Below, one piece after another: positions 26,086 to 33,738 of a stretch of DNA of 64,000 bases. Source of the DNA: Paenibacillus sp. OV219. Lineage in GTDB: Bacteria; Bacillota; Bacilli; Paenibacillales; Paenibacillaceae. Within the stretch, counting starts at the first letter, position 1. The number at the start of each line of letters is the position of its first letter. The notes under the pieces were generated by a model that saw nothing but the letters and a program-made list of their open reading frames with translations, did no database searches and was not told where the DNA came from. Location of the stretch: the NCBI RefSeq assembly GCF_900110075.1, contig NZ_FOCJ01000001.1, positions 496,001-560,000 on the forward strand, given 5' to 3'. A program made the translations under genes and the position numbers.

Positions 26086-26280
26086 GCGCGAGAGGCCAAA
26101 TACGATCTCTCGGCATGGATTCCACGCCGAAACTGACGCTGAGAGATCAAATGGGATCTCTCAGCGCCAAACATTGTGGGCTTGTGCTAACCTCCAATCA
26201 CTGAGAGTCGGAAAATCCTACGCTCAGCGGATAAACGTCATCATTAAAATGCTGAGAGTGGAATTTCCCCACTCTCAGCA
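26086..26280. repeat. hairpin repeat set C (51-bp phase)
   Basis: Four hairpins share a GAGAG left arm at 26090, 26141, 26203 and 26254, that is at spacings of 51, 62 and 51 bp. The stems differ but stay complementary: GAGAGATC with GATCTCTC in the second, GAGAGTGG with CCACTCTC in the fourth. The first and third are shorter. The set fills the gap between the convergent rdgB and asparagine synthetase genes. Confidence 0.8.
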
Positions 26281-26286
26281 CCACCA

Positions 26287-28131
26287 CTACCGTATAACCA
26301 CCTTATACTCCCGCAGCCACATGTCGACCTGGAGCAGCCATGCAAACAGCTGAGGGCCGCTCATGAGCTGGCCGAACCATGGGAGGTTCGAGCTGGCTGC
26401 TTCCGACTCGGCGAGCTCTCGAATCTTCTTCACATTGATGAGCGGCAGCAGTGGGGAGGTGCCCTCACTGATCAATTCAAGCACCTGCTTGCGCACCGCG
26501 TTCAAATAGTTCGGATTATGCGTCTTCGGATACGGACTTTTCTTACGATACAGCACATCGTTTGGCAGGACGCCTTCGAGCGCCTTGCGAAGGATACCCT
26601 TTTCCCGGTCGCCTGCGATCTTGATCTCCCACGGAATATTGTACACGTACTCGACGAGTCGGTGATCGCAATAAGGGACGCGTACCTCAAGCCCAACGGC
26701 CATACTCATCCGGTCTTTGCGGTCGAGCAGCGTTGGCATGAAGCGCGTAATGTTGAGATACGACATCTGTCTCATTTTGCGAGCGGCTTCGTCCTCACCG
26801 TCCAGATGCGGCACTTCTGCAATCGCATCGCTATACCGATCGCGAAGGTACTCGAGCGGGCGAATCCACGCCGCTACGTCCTGCGAGAGCAGGTCAGCGC
26901 GCATGCCAGCCGCCAGCGACCAGGGGAAAGTCCCGGCGTTCAGCGCCTCCTCACGATGGAACCACGGATAACCACCGAAAATTTCATCCGCCGCTTCTCC
27001 GGATATCGCGACTGTTGCTTCTTTCTTGATCTCCCGGCAGAAGAGCAACAGCGACGCATCGACATCCGCCATACCTGGCATATCCCGCGCTAACATCGCC
27101 TCGCGCAGCGTGGTGACGAGCTCGGGCGTATCGAATACCATCGAGTGATGGTTGGTACCGAGATGGGTGGACATCCGTTCGATCCACGGTGCATCGGCAT
27201 TCGGCTGGAACGCATGCGCCTTGAAATGCTTGTCGTTATCGACGTAATCGACGGAGAACGTGTGGACATTGCCTTGCCCAGTCTCGTTGTAATAGTTCAC
27301 GGCAAGTGTCGTGAGCGCGCTCGAATCTAGGCCGCCCGAGAGCAGTGTACAGAGCGGAACGTCAGAGATCAGCTGCCGCTCGACCGTATCTTTCAGCAAA
27401 TCTCCGACCGTCTTCGCCGTCTCGTCGACCGACTCCGTATGGGGCTTGCTTTGCAATTCCCAATAAGCGCTCACCTTCACGCCGGAGCGGTTTACGATCG
27501 CGCATTGTCCTGGCTTCAGCTCGGATAAATCCCGATATACGCCAACCCCTGGCGTTCGCGCAGGTCCGACGATGAAGATTTCCGCCAAGCCTTCGGGTCC
27601 GACCTCTGGCTTCACCGCAGGGTGTGCCAGCAGCGCTTTAGGCTCCGAGCCGAATATAAACCGTCCCAGCTGCTTCGCGAAGAAGAACGGCTTCACGCCT
27701 AGTCGGTCCCGCGCAATGAACAACTGCTGCTCCCGTGAATCCCAAAGCGCAAAAGCGAAGATGCCGTTGAATTTCTCCACACAAGCCGGTCCCCACTCCA
27801 TGTAAGCGACGAGCAGCACTTCCGTGTCGCATGTCGTAGTGAAGTGTCTGCCCCGGCCCTCGAGTTCCCTTTTCAGCTCAGGCGCATTGTACAATTCTCC
27901 GTTATACACAAGGACGTAAGTATCGTCTTCAGAAGTGCGGACCATCGGCTGCGCTCCGTTTGCAGGGTCAATGACAGAGAGGCGGCGGTGGCCAAGCGCG
28001 CAATGCGGCGAGATCCAGGTACCGGAGGCGTCCGGGCCGCGGTTAGCGAGCGTTCTGGTCATTTTCTCCAGAGTAATGGATTGTTTCGTCAGGTCCTCGG
28101 TCCAATCGATCCAGCCCGTGAATCCACACAT
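26287..28131 (-). CDS. asnB: asparagine synthetase B (glutamine-hydrolysing)
   Basis: A 614-residue two-domain enzyme converting aspartate, glutamine and ATP to asparagine. The start at 28131 makes Cys2 the glutaminase nucleophile (MCGFTGW), and AAAGGA lies 9 bp upstream; a Met three codons earlier would bury it. The N-terminal glutaminase covers about residues 2-210, with RGPDASG. The synthetase domain has the pyrophosphate loop LLSGGLDSS (about residue 260). Its length equals the AsnO-type sporulation paralogue of Bacillus, but sequence alone does not settle which paralogue this is. It is convergent with rdgB. Confidence 0.94.
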   Translation of the reverse strand: MCGFTGWIDWTEDLTKQSITLEKMTRTLANRGPDASGTWISPHCALGHRRLSVIDPANGAQPMVRTSEDDTYVLVYNGELYNAPELKRELEGRGRHFTTTCDTEVLLVAYMEWGPACVEKFNGIFAFALWDSREQQLFIARDRLGVKPFFFAKQLGRFIFGSEPKALLAHPAVKPEVGPEGLAEIFIVGPARTPGVGVYRDLSELKPGQCAIVNRSGVKVSAYWELQSKPHTESVDETAKTVGDLLKDTVERQLISDVPLCTLLSGGLDSSALTTLAVNYYNETGQGNVHTFSVDYVDNDKHFKAHAFQPNADAPWIERMSTHLGTNHHSMVFDTPELVTTLREAMLARDMPGMADVDASLLLFCREIKKEATVAISGEAADEIFGGYPWFHREEALNAGTFPWSLAAGMRADLLSQDVAAWIRPLEYLRDRYSDAIAEVPHLDGEDEAARKMRQMSYLNITRFMPTLLDRKDRMSMAVGLEVRVPYCDHRLVEYVYNIPWEIKIAGDREKGILRKALEGVLPNDVLYRKKSPYPKTHNPNYLNAVRKQVLELISEGTSPLLPLINVKKIRELAESEAASSNLPWFGQLMSGPQLFAWLLQVDMWLREYKVVIR

Positions 28132-28255
28132 GGTTCTCATTCCTTTCGTATGCAGGGGCTAAAAACAGCGTACTAAGATGGTTATGCGAAAAATATGGAT
28201 AAAATGTCTGTCCGAAGGGGGATGCTAGAGCGATAGAAGGAGGGTGTTTTCCATA

Positions 28256-28609
28256 ATGGCAAATGACTACGATGAGTCATATTACGCACGTAAACCGTAT
28301 TATGTGTCCGTACAGGCGGGCTCGATATTGGAGGATCCAGGCGCTACCGCATATGAATTGGCAATTACAGCAAATGAAGAGGAATTGAACCGTTTGCAAG
28401 AGTTGATGGAGGAATATGCGACGAATGATGAGCGGCAGGTGTTTCATTTTGCGAGCACACCGTTCAGTTCGGCGTCGGACCGTCAAATCAATGCTGGCAT
28501 AGACGGCCTGCTTGTCGATATTTACCGGCTTCTGAGCGAGCTCGGCACATCGGAGACGAAAGAACATATCGCGACGATGGGCTTGTTTCCAGAGGGGAGA
28601 CTCGAATGA
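28256..28609 (+). CDS. conserved-looking protein of unknown function
   Basis: A 117-residue acidic, mostly helical protein with many Tyr in its first 20 residues (DYDESYYARKPYYV). The ATG at 28256 follows GGAGGGTG by 9 bp. There is no signal peptide or membrane segment. Its last codons overlap the next gene as ATGA, which strongly suggests a pair made together. I recognise no family. Confidence 0.6.
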   Translation: MANDYDESYYARKPYYVSVQAGSILEDPGATAYELAITANEEELNRLQELMEEYATNDERQVFHFASTPFSSASDRQINAGIDGLLVDIYRLLSELGTSETKEHIATMGLFPEGRLE

Positions 28610-28953
28610 TTGTGACGGATGCTCATGTTAGGCGCGCCGTAGACCGTGACGGGCTCCGCACCTGCGAGGTGGAAGTACATACGAATGATGCAAGTACGCC
28701 GGAGCTGCTTGTTTATTTCGGCGCGTCGCGGGATAACGATTACGATATGGTCACCATCGTCCAGAACGATGCGAAGACTGAGATTGACTGGTACGACAAC
28801 AGCATGCACAGTGCGTTCGCCGATGTGAGCGACGAGCTGTTCGATACGCTGACAATGAAGACGGATTGGGGAGAACGGGAGACGTTCAAGGAGCAGGTGC
28901 TCTCGTTTCCTGGCATTCGTGCAGATATTGGCAGACTGATGGATTGGTCCTGA
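28606..28953 (+). CDS. unknown protein coupled to the preceding gene
   Basis: A 115-residue acidic protein beginning inside the stop of the preceding gene (4-bp ATGA overlap). It ends in FPGIRADIGRLMDWS. There is no membrane segment and no motif I recognise. The coupling suggests the two products act together or form a complex. Confidence 0.6.
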   Translation: MIVTDAHVRRAVDRDGLRTCEVEVHTNDASTPELLVYFGASRDNDYDMVTIVQNDAKTEIDWYDNSMHSAFADVSDELFDTLTMKTDWGERETFKEQVLSFPGIRADIGRLMDWS

Positions 28954-29048
28954 TTTTGTAAAATATTCCTGATCCTCTAGTGTACGTGTTACAATGTTAG
29001 CATATCTGACATATTCATGCATGAATGCGGTATGAAGGAGGCAGGCGA

Positions 29049-30386
29049 TTGCGAATGGCAGCGACTTTACTGCGAAATGCAACCATTGTCACCATGAACG
29101 AGCAGGATGACCTTATTGTTGGCGATGTTCTCATTCGGGATGATGTCATCGTTGCGGTCGGCGGCCAAGTGACCGACTATGATGCGGAATCGACGACCAT
29201 TATCGAAGCGAAAGGCAAGCTGCTGCTGCCCGGATTCGTGCAGACGCATATCCATCTTTGCCAGACACTGTTTCGCGGACAGGCCGACGACATGGCGCTG
29301 ATGGACTGGCTCCGCACACGTGTGTGGCCACTGGAAGCGGCTCATGACGAGGAGTCGGTATACTATTCGGCGATGCTCGGCATTGGCGAGCTGTTGCGCA
29401 GCGGGACGACAACGATTCTCGATATGGAGACGGTGAGTCATACCGATTCCGCTTTTCAGGCTATGGCGGCGAGCGGTATTCGCGCGATCTCCGGCAAAGT
29501 GATGATGGATGCGGGTGGCGATGTGCCGATCGGGCTGCAGGAAGACACGGACCGCTCGATCGCAGAGAGTACCGAGTTGCTTGAACGGTGGCACGGTCAT
29601 GACGGCGGGCGAATTAGCTATGCGTATTGTCCGCGTTTTGTGGTGTCCTGCTCAGAGCGGCTGCTTATGGAGGTTCGTGATCTTTCGGCGAAGTATAACG
29701 TTCTTGTCCATACACATGCTGCCGAGAACCGCGAGGAGATTGAGCTTGTCATGAGTCAGCGGGGGATGCGCAACATCGTTTATCTCGACCATATTGGCCT
29801 GACTTCGCCGCGGCTCGTGCTTGCCCATTGCATATGGCTAGATGAGGAAGAACGAGAGATTCTGAAACGCACCGGTACGAAAATGACCCATTGTCCCGGC
29901 TCCAACCTGAAGCTCGCCTCCGGCATTGCTTTAGTGCCTGAGCTGCTGGAGCAAGGAATCGGCATCGGCATTGGCGCGGACGGCGCTCCGTGCAACAATA
30001 CTCTCGATATGTTCCAAGAGATGAAGCTGACCGCGCTGCTGCACAAGGTGCGCTGCGGACCGGAGTCGATGAACGCGCGGACGGTGCTCCGCATGGCGAC
30101 AATTGGCGGGGCGCGGACACTTGGGCTCGATCATCTGATCGGGAGCGTGGAGGTAGGGAAGAAGGCGGACCTCGTGCTGCTGGACTTGAATGATTTTCAC
30201 ACATTCCCTTCGTATGATGCCGATCCGTATTCCCGAGTGGTGTACGCCGCATCCAGAGGCAATGTGTCTCATGTTTGGGTGGACGGCAAGCTCGTCGTTG
30301 ACCGAGGTAAAGTGAAAACGATAGACAAGCGGCTCGTGCTTAGGGAAGCAGACCGCTCGATTGCCCGTTTGTTGAAACGGATCTAA
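29049..30386 (+). CDS. amidohydrolase, MtaD/SAH-deaminase type
   Basis: A 445-residue metal-dependent deaminase. It has the metal-binding QTHIHLCQT (about residue 63), VHTHAAEN (about residue 222), LAHCIWLD (about residue 258) and the catalytic acidic GIGADGAPCNNTLDMF (about residues 306-321). This matches the 5'-methylthioadenosine/S-adenosylhomocysteine deaminase branch; chlorohydrolase-like substrates are possible. A TTG at 29049 is preferred because AAGGAGG lies 7-8 bp upstream; the ATG at 29055 is a little far. It is a single gene. Confidence 0.85.
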   Translation: MRMAATLLRNATIVTMNEQDDLIVGDVLIRDDVIVAVGGQVTDYDAESTTIIEAKGKLLLPGFVQTHIHLCQTLFRGQADDMALMDWLRTRVWPLEAAHDEESVYYSAMLGIGELLRSGTTTILDMETVSHTDSAFQAMAASGIRAISGKVMMDAGGDVPIGLQEDTDRSIAESTELLERWHGHDGGRISYAYCPRFVVSCSERLLMEVRDLSAKYNVLVHTHAAENREEIELVMSQRGMRNIVYLDHIGLTSPRLVLAHCIWLDEEEREILKRTGTKMTHCPGSNLKLASGIALVPELLEQGIGIGIGADGAPCNNTLDMFQEMKLTALLHKVRCGPESMNARTVLRMATIGGARTLGLDHLIGSVEVGKKADLVLLDLNDFHTFPSYDADPYSRVVYAASRGNVSHVWVDGKLVVDRGKVKTIDKRLVLREADRSIARLLKRI

Positions 30387-30405
30387 TGCTATGTTAGGAA
30401 AAAAG

Positions 30406-30456
30406 AAAGCCAGCCCAAGTCCTCGAACGGTTTCGACGGACTGCGAGCTGGCTTTT
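30406..30456. terminator. shared terminator between the amidohydrolase and SDR genes
   Basis: AAAGCCAGC pairs with GCTGGCTTT over a long GC-rich loop. T-rich ends occur on both strands, so it can serve both convergent genes. Confidence 0.75.
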
Positions 30457-30477
30457 GATTGTCTAAGCTAACCTAAC

Positions 30478-31356
30478 CTAACCGTTCACGATTTCCCCGC
30501 CGTTCACATGCAGCACCTGTCCACTCATGTAGGACGAGTCCTCGCACGCCAGGTAAACATAGGCGGGAGCAAGCTCCTCCGGCTGCCCAGCCCGTTTCAT
30601 CGGGGTGTCTGCCCCGAACTTGGCGACCTTCTGCTCATCGAATGTCGAAGGGATGAGCGGCGTCCAGATCGGCCCAGGCGCCACGGCGTTCACGCGAATG
30701 CCCTGACTCGCCAAATTCATCGCGAGGGAGCGGGTGAAAGCAACCTGCGCGCCTTTCGTCGACGAGTAGTCGAGCAGGTCCTTGCTGCCTTTGTATGCCG
30801 TAATGGAGGAAGTGTTGATGATGACCGAACCTGATTTCAGATGCGGCATCGCCGCTTGGGTCATATAGAACATGCCGAACACGTTCGTCTTGAACGTACG
30901 CTCGAGCTGCTGTGGCGTTATGAGCTCGAGGCTCTCCTGAGGATGCTGCTCTGCCGCATTGTTAACGACGATGTCGAGTCCTCCGAGCTGCGATGTCGTG
31001 TCATAGACGGCTTTCTTGCAAAACTCGGGGTCGCCTATATCTCCGGCAATCGTAATACAACGCCTGCCCAGCGCTTCGATCCGTCCTTTTATCTCATTCG
31101 CGTCGCCATCCTCGCTCAAATAAACAATCGCTACGTCTGCGCCTTCCTTCGCATAAATAAGCGAGACAGCCCGGCCGATGCCGCTGTCTCCGCCTGTTAT
31201 AATAGCAACTTTGCCGGTAAGCTTTCCTGCTGGTTTATAGTTCGGACAATCAAACATCGGCCTTGGCGTCATTTCGCTCTCGATGCCAGGCTGCTGATTC
31301 TGGTGCTGCGGCGGGAACGAGCTTGGCTTCGTTTGCCCGTTGTGCTGTGATGTCAT
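30478..31356 (-). CDS. SDR-family oxidoreductase, YghA/GSP39-like
   Basis: A 292-residue short-chain dehydrogenase. A 45-residue hydrophilic N-terminal extension (Gln/Pro-rich, then FDCPNYKPAGKLTGK) precedes the Rossmann motif ITGGDSGIGRAVS (about residue 53). NNAAEQHP (about residue 132), the catalytic SSITAY and the DYSSTKGA Tyr-Lys pair (about residue 195) follow. This extended type is a general-stress protein in Bacillus. Substrate is unknown. A hairpin with a T-run (31420-31472, minus strand) lies in its upstream region. Confidence 0.88.
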   Translation of the reverse strand: MTSQHNGQTKPSSFPPQHQNQQPGIESEMTPRPMFDCPNYKPAGKLTGKVAIITGGDSGIGRAVSLIYAKEGADVAIVYLSEDGDANEIKGRIEALGRRCITIAGDIGDPEFCKKAVYDTTSQLGGLDIVVNNAAEQHPQESLELITPQQLERTFKTNVFGMFYMTQAAMPHLKSGSVIINTSSITAYKGSKDLLDYSSTKGAQVAFTRSLAMNLASQGIRVNAVAPGPIWTPLIPSTFDEQKVAKFGADTPMKRAGQPEELAPAYVYLACEDSSYMSGQVLHVNGGEIVNG

Positions 31357-31419
31357 TGTTGCAAACCACTCCTTTCACGGAGATAGGTTGCCTAGAAAGG
31401 GGGTATTTTACACCTCGTG

Positions 31420-31472
31420 AAAAAAGACCTCCCGCCGTTCGGAGCATTCCGCTGCGCAGCAGGCGGTCTTTA
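31420..31472 (-). terminator. possible attenuator/terminator upstream of the SDR gene
   Basis: AAAGACC (31423-31429) pairs with GGTCTTT (31465-31471) around a GC-rich core. On the minus strand it is followed by TTTTTT and lies about 65 bp before the SDR start. No other leftward gene precedes it. This 382-bp gap also holds the 26-codon frame at 31662. Confidence 0.45.
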
Positions 31473-31661
31473 TTGTCTTATGCGTATTAAGCTTTAAACT
31501 TAGCCCGAATTGCCGTCCGTGACAAAGATAATCATTTCGCAAAAGTAGTCCTAAGCAGTCTGCCATGAAAAGTAATATTTTGGGTATATGTGGAAAGTGA
31601 AGCTGGGTTAGTTGACGGTGTTTTCTTATGCTATTCAAACGCTGTCATAAAAAGGAGAAAT

Positions 31662-31742
31662 ATGGAGAAATCCGTTTACAAGGGTATGATTACCAGAGAT
31701 AATATATTTATAGGAACATCATACTGGGTGGTGAAAGAGTGA
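31662..31742 (+). CDS. 26-residue leader ORF of the agr-like operon
   Basis: ATG preceded by AAAAAGGAG opens a 26-codon frame (MEKSVYKGMITRDNIFIGTS and six more residues) whose TGA overlaps the GTG start of the next gene as GTGA. The overlap is typical of translational coupling. The peptide has no signal sequence and no similarity I know, so it may act only as a leader that controls entry to the downstream gene. Confidence 0.4.
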   Translation: MEKSVYKGMITRDNIFIGTSYWVVKE

Positions 31743-32365
31743 AAGAATTTTTACTATTCATGGTTTTCTCGACAATCGAGGGAGTTTCTGCATTCGCGCT
31801 CACTCTATATATCTACCGTTTGGACTTGAAGAGGTACATACTACCGGTACTAATCGTGGTGACTCTTGCAAACCTACAGAGCTATGCGATTCGCGAGGAT
31901 ACATCACTATCGTTCATAGCCCCTGCCACTAATATTATTTTTATCATTTTATTTATGGCTACAATTGTTAGGGTACCGATTATTTGGGCGATGATAACTG
32001 GCGTGTCTGGATTTTTTGCGTTCGGACTGCTTCAAGTTTCAATCGTACTCGCATCCAACGGCTACCTTTCAATCGATGCGGTTCAACATGTGCCGTTAAG
32101 AGGATATATGTTGCAGACCTTAACCGGCATATCCGGGACTTACATCGGGTGGATGCTCTATCAATTCGGTTACGGCTTTTCATTTGAGTTTGACCGGTTG
32201 CGATTAAGATTTGAAAAAACGTTAGTCATCGGTTTTATAGGCGTTATGTTATCGTTACTGACTTTGTTAATTTACTATAAGGACGCATTTATGATTATGC
32301 TCAGTTTCCTGGTGTCCATGTTACTGTTTCTCTATTACGCAATAAATAAGGAGGCAGCGTCCTAG
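31739..32365 (+). CDS. seven-helix membrane protein, kinase-less agr sensor-like
   Basis: A 208-residue integral membrane protein with about seven hydrophobic segments (residues about 4-28, 33-50, 57-79, 82-106, 122-150, 165-185 and 187-206). Its size and pattern resemble the N-terminal peptide-sensing domain of AgrC-type histidine kinases, but it stops at KEAAS with no HisKA or ATPase domain. It is the first gene of an operon with agrB, agrD and a LytTR regulator. I infer a membrane receptor or anti-regulator for the peptide; direct evidence is lacking. GTG start, GGTGGTG upstream; its TAG overlaps the GTG start of agrB by one base. Confidence 0.65.
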   Translation: MKEFLLFMVFSTIEGVSAFALTLYIYRLDLKRYILPVLIVVTLANLQSYAIREDTSLSFIAPATNIIFIILFMATIVRVPIIWAMITGVSGFFAFGLLQVSIVLASNGYLSIDAVQHVPLRGYMLQTLTGISGTYIGWMLYQFGYGFSFEFDRLRLRFEKTLVIGFIGVMLSLLTLLIYYKDAFMIMLSFLVSMLLFLYYAINKEAAS

Positions 32366-32886
32366 TGGTTTCATACGTATCAGGCAGAATAGCCTCAAAG
32401 ATAAAATCGAGAGTGCCGGATCATCCGACCAGCGAAAATGTGCTGAAGTACTCCATTTCGTTCTTAATCAACACGATATTATCTATAGGTCTCGCTCTCG
32501 TAATATCCATATTTACAGGAAAGGTTTATGAAACGGTAGTTGTCTTATGTGCATTCGCGCTACTGAGGCGGATGTCTGGCGGAATACACCTCAAATCAAG
32601 TTTTTCTTGTATTTCAGTTACCTCGATCGGTGCGAACCTGTTGTCATTTGTTTCACTGAGCAGCAGCGGTACCTTTGTTGTTAATTGTATATCTCTTGTG
32701 CTGATTGGGGTATTTGCTCCAGCCTATTACCACAAGCGTAAGAAACAAACGCCGACATCCAATAGGGTGTTAAAAGTCGGATCCGTTATCTTGGTCGCTT
32801 TAAATTTTTTCATAGGAGATTCTATAATCGCAGCTACTTTCTTAACTCAATCTCTTACATTGCTGATTATTAAAATAAGGAGGTGA
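32365..32886 (+). CDS. agrB: AgrB-family autoinducer-processing membrane protease
   Basis: A 173-residue membrane endopeptidase with about five hydrophobic segments. The catalytic pair is visible as His75 and Cys82 in RRMSGGIHLKSSFSC, spaced seven residues as in staphylococcal AgrB (His77, Cys84). AgrB cuts the AgrD C-terminal tail and forms the thiolactone or lactone. The GTG start overlaps the previous stop, with AAGGAGG 10 bp upstream. Its TGA lies inside the strong ribosome site of the AgrD gene. It is shorter than the usual 190-200 residues. Confidence 0.88.
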   Translation: MVSYVSGRIASKIKSRVPDHPTSENVLKYSISFLINTILSIGLALVISIFTGKVYETVVVLCAFALLRRMSGGIHLKSSFSCISVTSIGANLLSFVSLSSSGTFVVNCISLVLIGVFAPAYYHKRKKQTPTSNRVLKVGSVILVALNFFIGDSIIAATFLTQSLTLLIIKIRR

Positions 32887-32893
32887 TGAGGAC

Positions 32894-33055
32894 ATGTTGA
32901 AGAATATTCTTAAGAAAATCTCTGCCAAAGAAATGGTATTGGTAACAGCAGCTACATATGCAGTGGCCACAGTACTTCATGCAATAGCGGATGAGGTAGC
33001 TCCGGCAAGCTGGTTATTTGTTCACCAAGAAGAGACGCCTGACGAGCTTCTATAG
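32894..33055 (+). CDS. agrD: AgrD-like cyclic peptide autoinducer precursor (serine type)
   Basis: A 53-residue precursor immediately after agrB, with AAGGAGGTGATG overlapping the agrB stop. It has the three AgrD parts. A basic amphipathic leader (MLKNILKKISAK) is followed by a hydrophobic stretch (residues about 14-31) and a core. The core APASWLFV is followed by an acidic tail (HQEETPDELL). There is no Cys, so the ring would be a lactone through Ser39, probably Ser39-Val43, with cleavage before His44. The ring boundaries are inferred from other AgrD peptides. Confidence 0.85.
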   Translation: MLKNILKKISAKEMVLVTAATYAVATVLHAIADEVAPASWLFVHQEETPDELL

Positions 33056-33067
33056 GGGGTGGACGAT

Positions 33068-33445
33068 GTGTACCTATCTGTTACCGAGGATTTAAAAGGG
33101 AAGTCTGGCATCATTAATTTGGATGTTAATGATGTGTGGTTTATCCATTTTTTTAGCCGAAAGAGAATCATTGAGGTTCATACGGAGACGCAAATCTTGT
33201 ATATGACAGGGACTCTTGCTTATTGGCAAAATGCCCTGAATACGACGTATGGATTCCCGTTTGAAACGGTAGACCGCAATATTATCGTAAATGTATCCCA
33301 AATTACATGCGTTGACTCCGTTCGAAGTGTTGCTTATTTTTCATCTGAAATCACGGAAAAATCAAAATTTTGCACGTTTTCTCAGGGGAATCGCAAAAAA
33401 ATTGAACGTCTAAAGAAGCTTAATCCCAGTATCGCTACGTTATAG
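33068..33445 (+). CDS. stand-alone LytTR-domain regulator
   Basis: A 125-residue protein (GTG at 33068 after AGGGGGTGG; an in-frame GTG at 33059 would add three residues but overlaps that site). It is essentially one LytTR DNA-binding domain: VWFIHFFSRKRIIEVHTETQ (split about residues 24-43) and the VDRNIIVNVSQI strand about residue 69. It lacks the receiver domain of AgrA, so control by phosphorylation is not expected. As the last gene of the agr-like operon it is the probable output regulator, perhaps held by the seven-helix protein. Confidence 0.82.
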   Translation: MYLSVTEDLKGKSGIINLDVNDVWFIHFFSRKRIIEVHTETQILYMTGTLAYWQNALNTTYGFPFETVDRNIIVNVSQITCVDSVRSVAYFSSEITEKSKFCTFSQGNRKKIERLKKLNPSIATL

Positions 33446-33487
33446 TCGCCTTGTGCGGCTATTTTTTTTGTGAAACTGCGCGACAAC

Positions 33488-33532
33488 AAAAAAGCCTCGA
33501 ATCCCAGTACTATCAGGGGTTTCGAGGCTTTT
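33488..33532. terminator. terminator between the agr-like operon and tRNA-Arg
   Basis: AAAAGCCTCGAA pairs perfectly with TTCGAGGCTTTT, with a CCC/GGG extension. T-runs on both strands make it bidirectional. Confidence 0.9.
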
Positions 33533-33566
33533 ATATTTCATATAACTTAACGTGTCGTTAATTAAA

Positions 33567-33643
33567 TGGCGTCCCAGGAGGGATTCGAACCCCCGACAAC
33601 ACGCTTAGAAGGCGTGTGCTCTATCCAACTGAGCTACTGGGAC
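33567..33643 (-). tRNA. tRNA-Arg (anticodon TCT)
   Basis: A complete cloverleaf reads on the minus strand. The acceptor GTCCCAG pairs with CTGGGAC, the D-arm contains AGCTCAGTTGGATAGAGC, the anticodon stem is CACGC/GCGTG with loop CTTCTAA, and the T-arm holds GGTTCGAATCC. A genome-encoded CCA follows the discriminator G. It ends beside the agr-like operon. Confidence 0.97.
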
Positions 33644-33738
33644 AACGAGAACTATAATAGCATGTAGTTTATGGATTTGGCAAGTGTTAAGCGAAAAAAA
33701 GTTTTCCTCTCCATTATCTGGAAATAAAAGTTTGTATA

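Noticed and set aside
33567..33643. Attachment-site duplication flanking the agr-like cassette
   Set aside because: No copy of the tRNA 3' end was found in 31357-31738 by eye, and no integrase is present.
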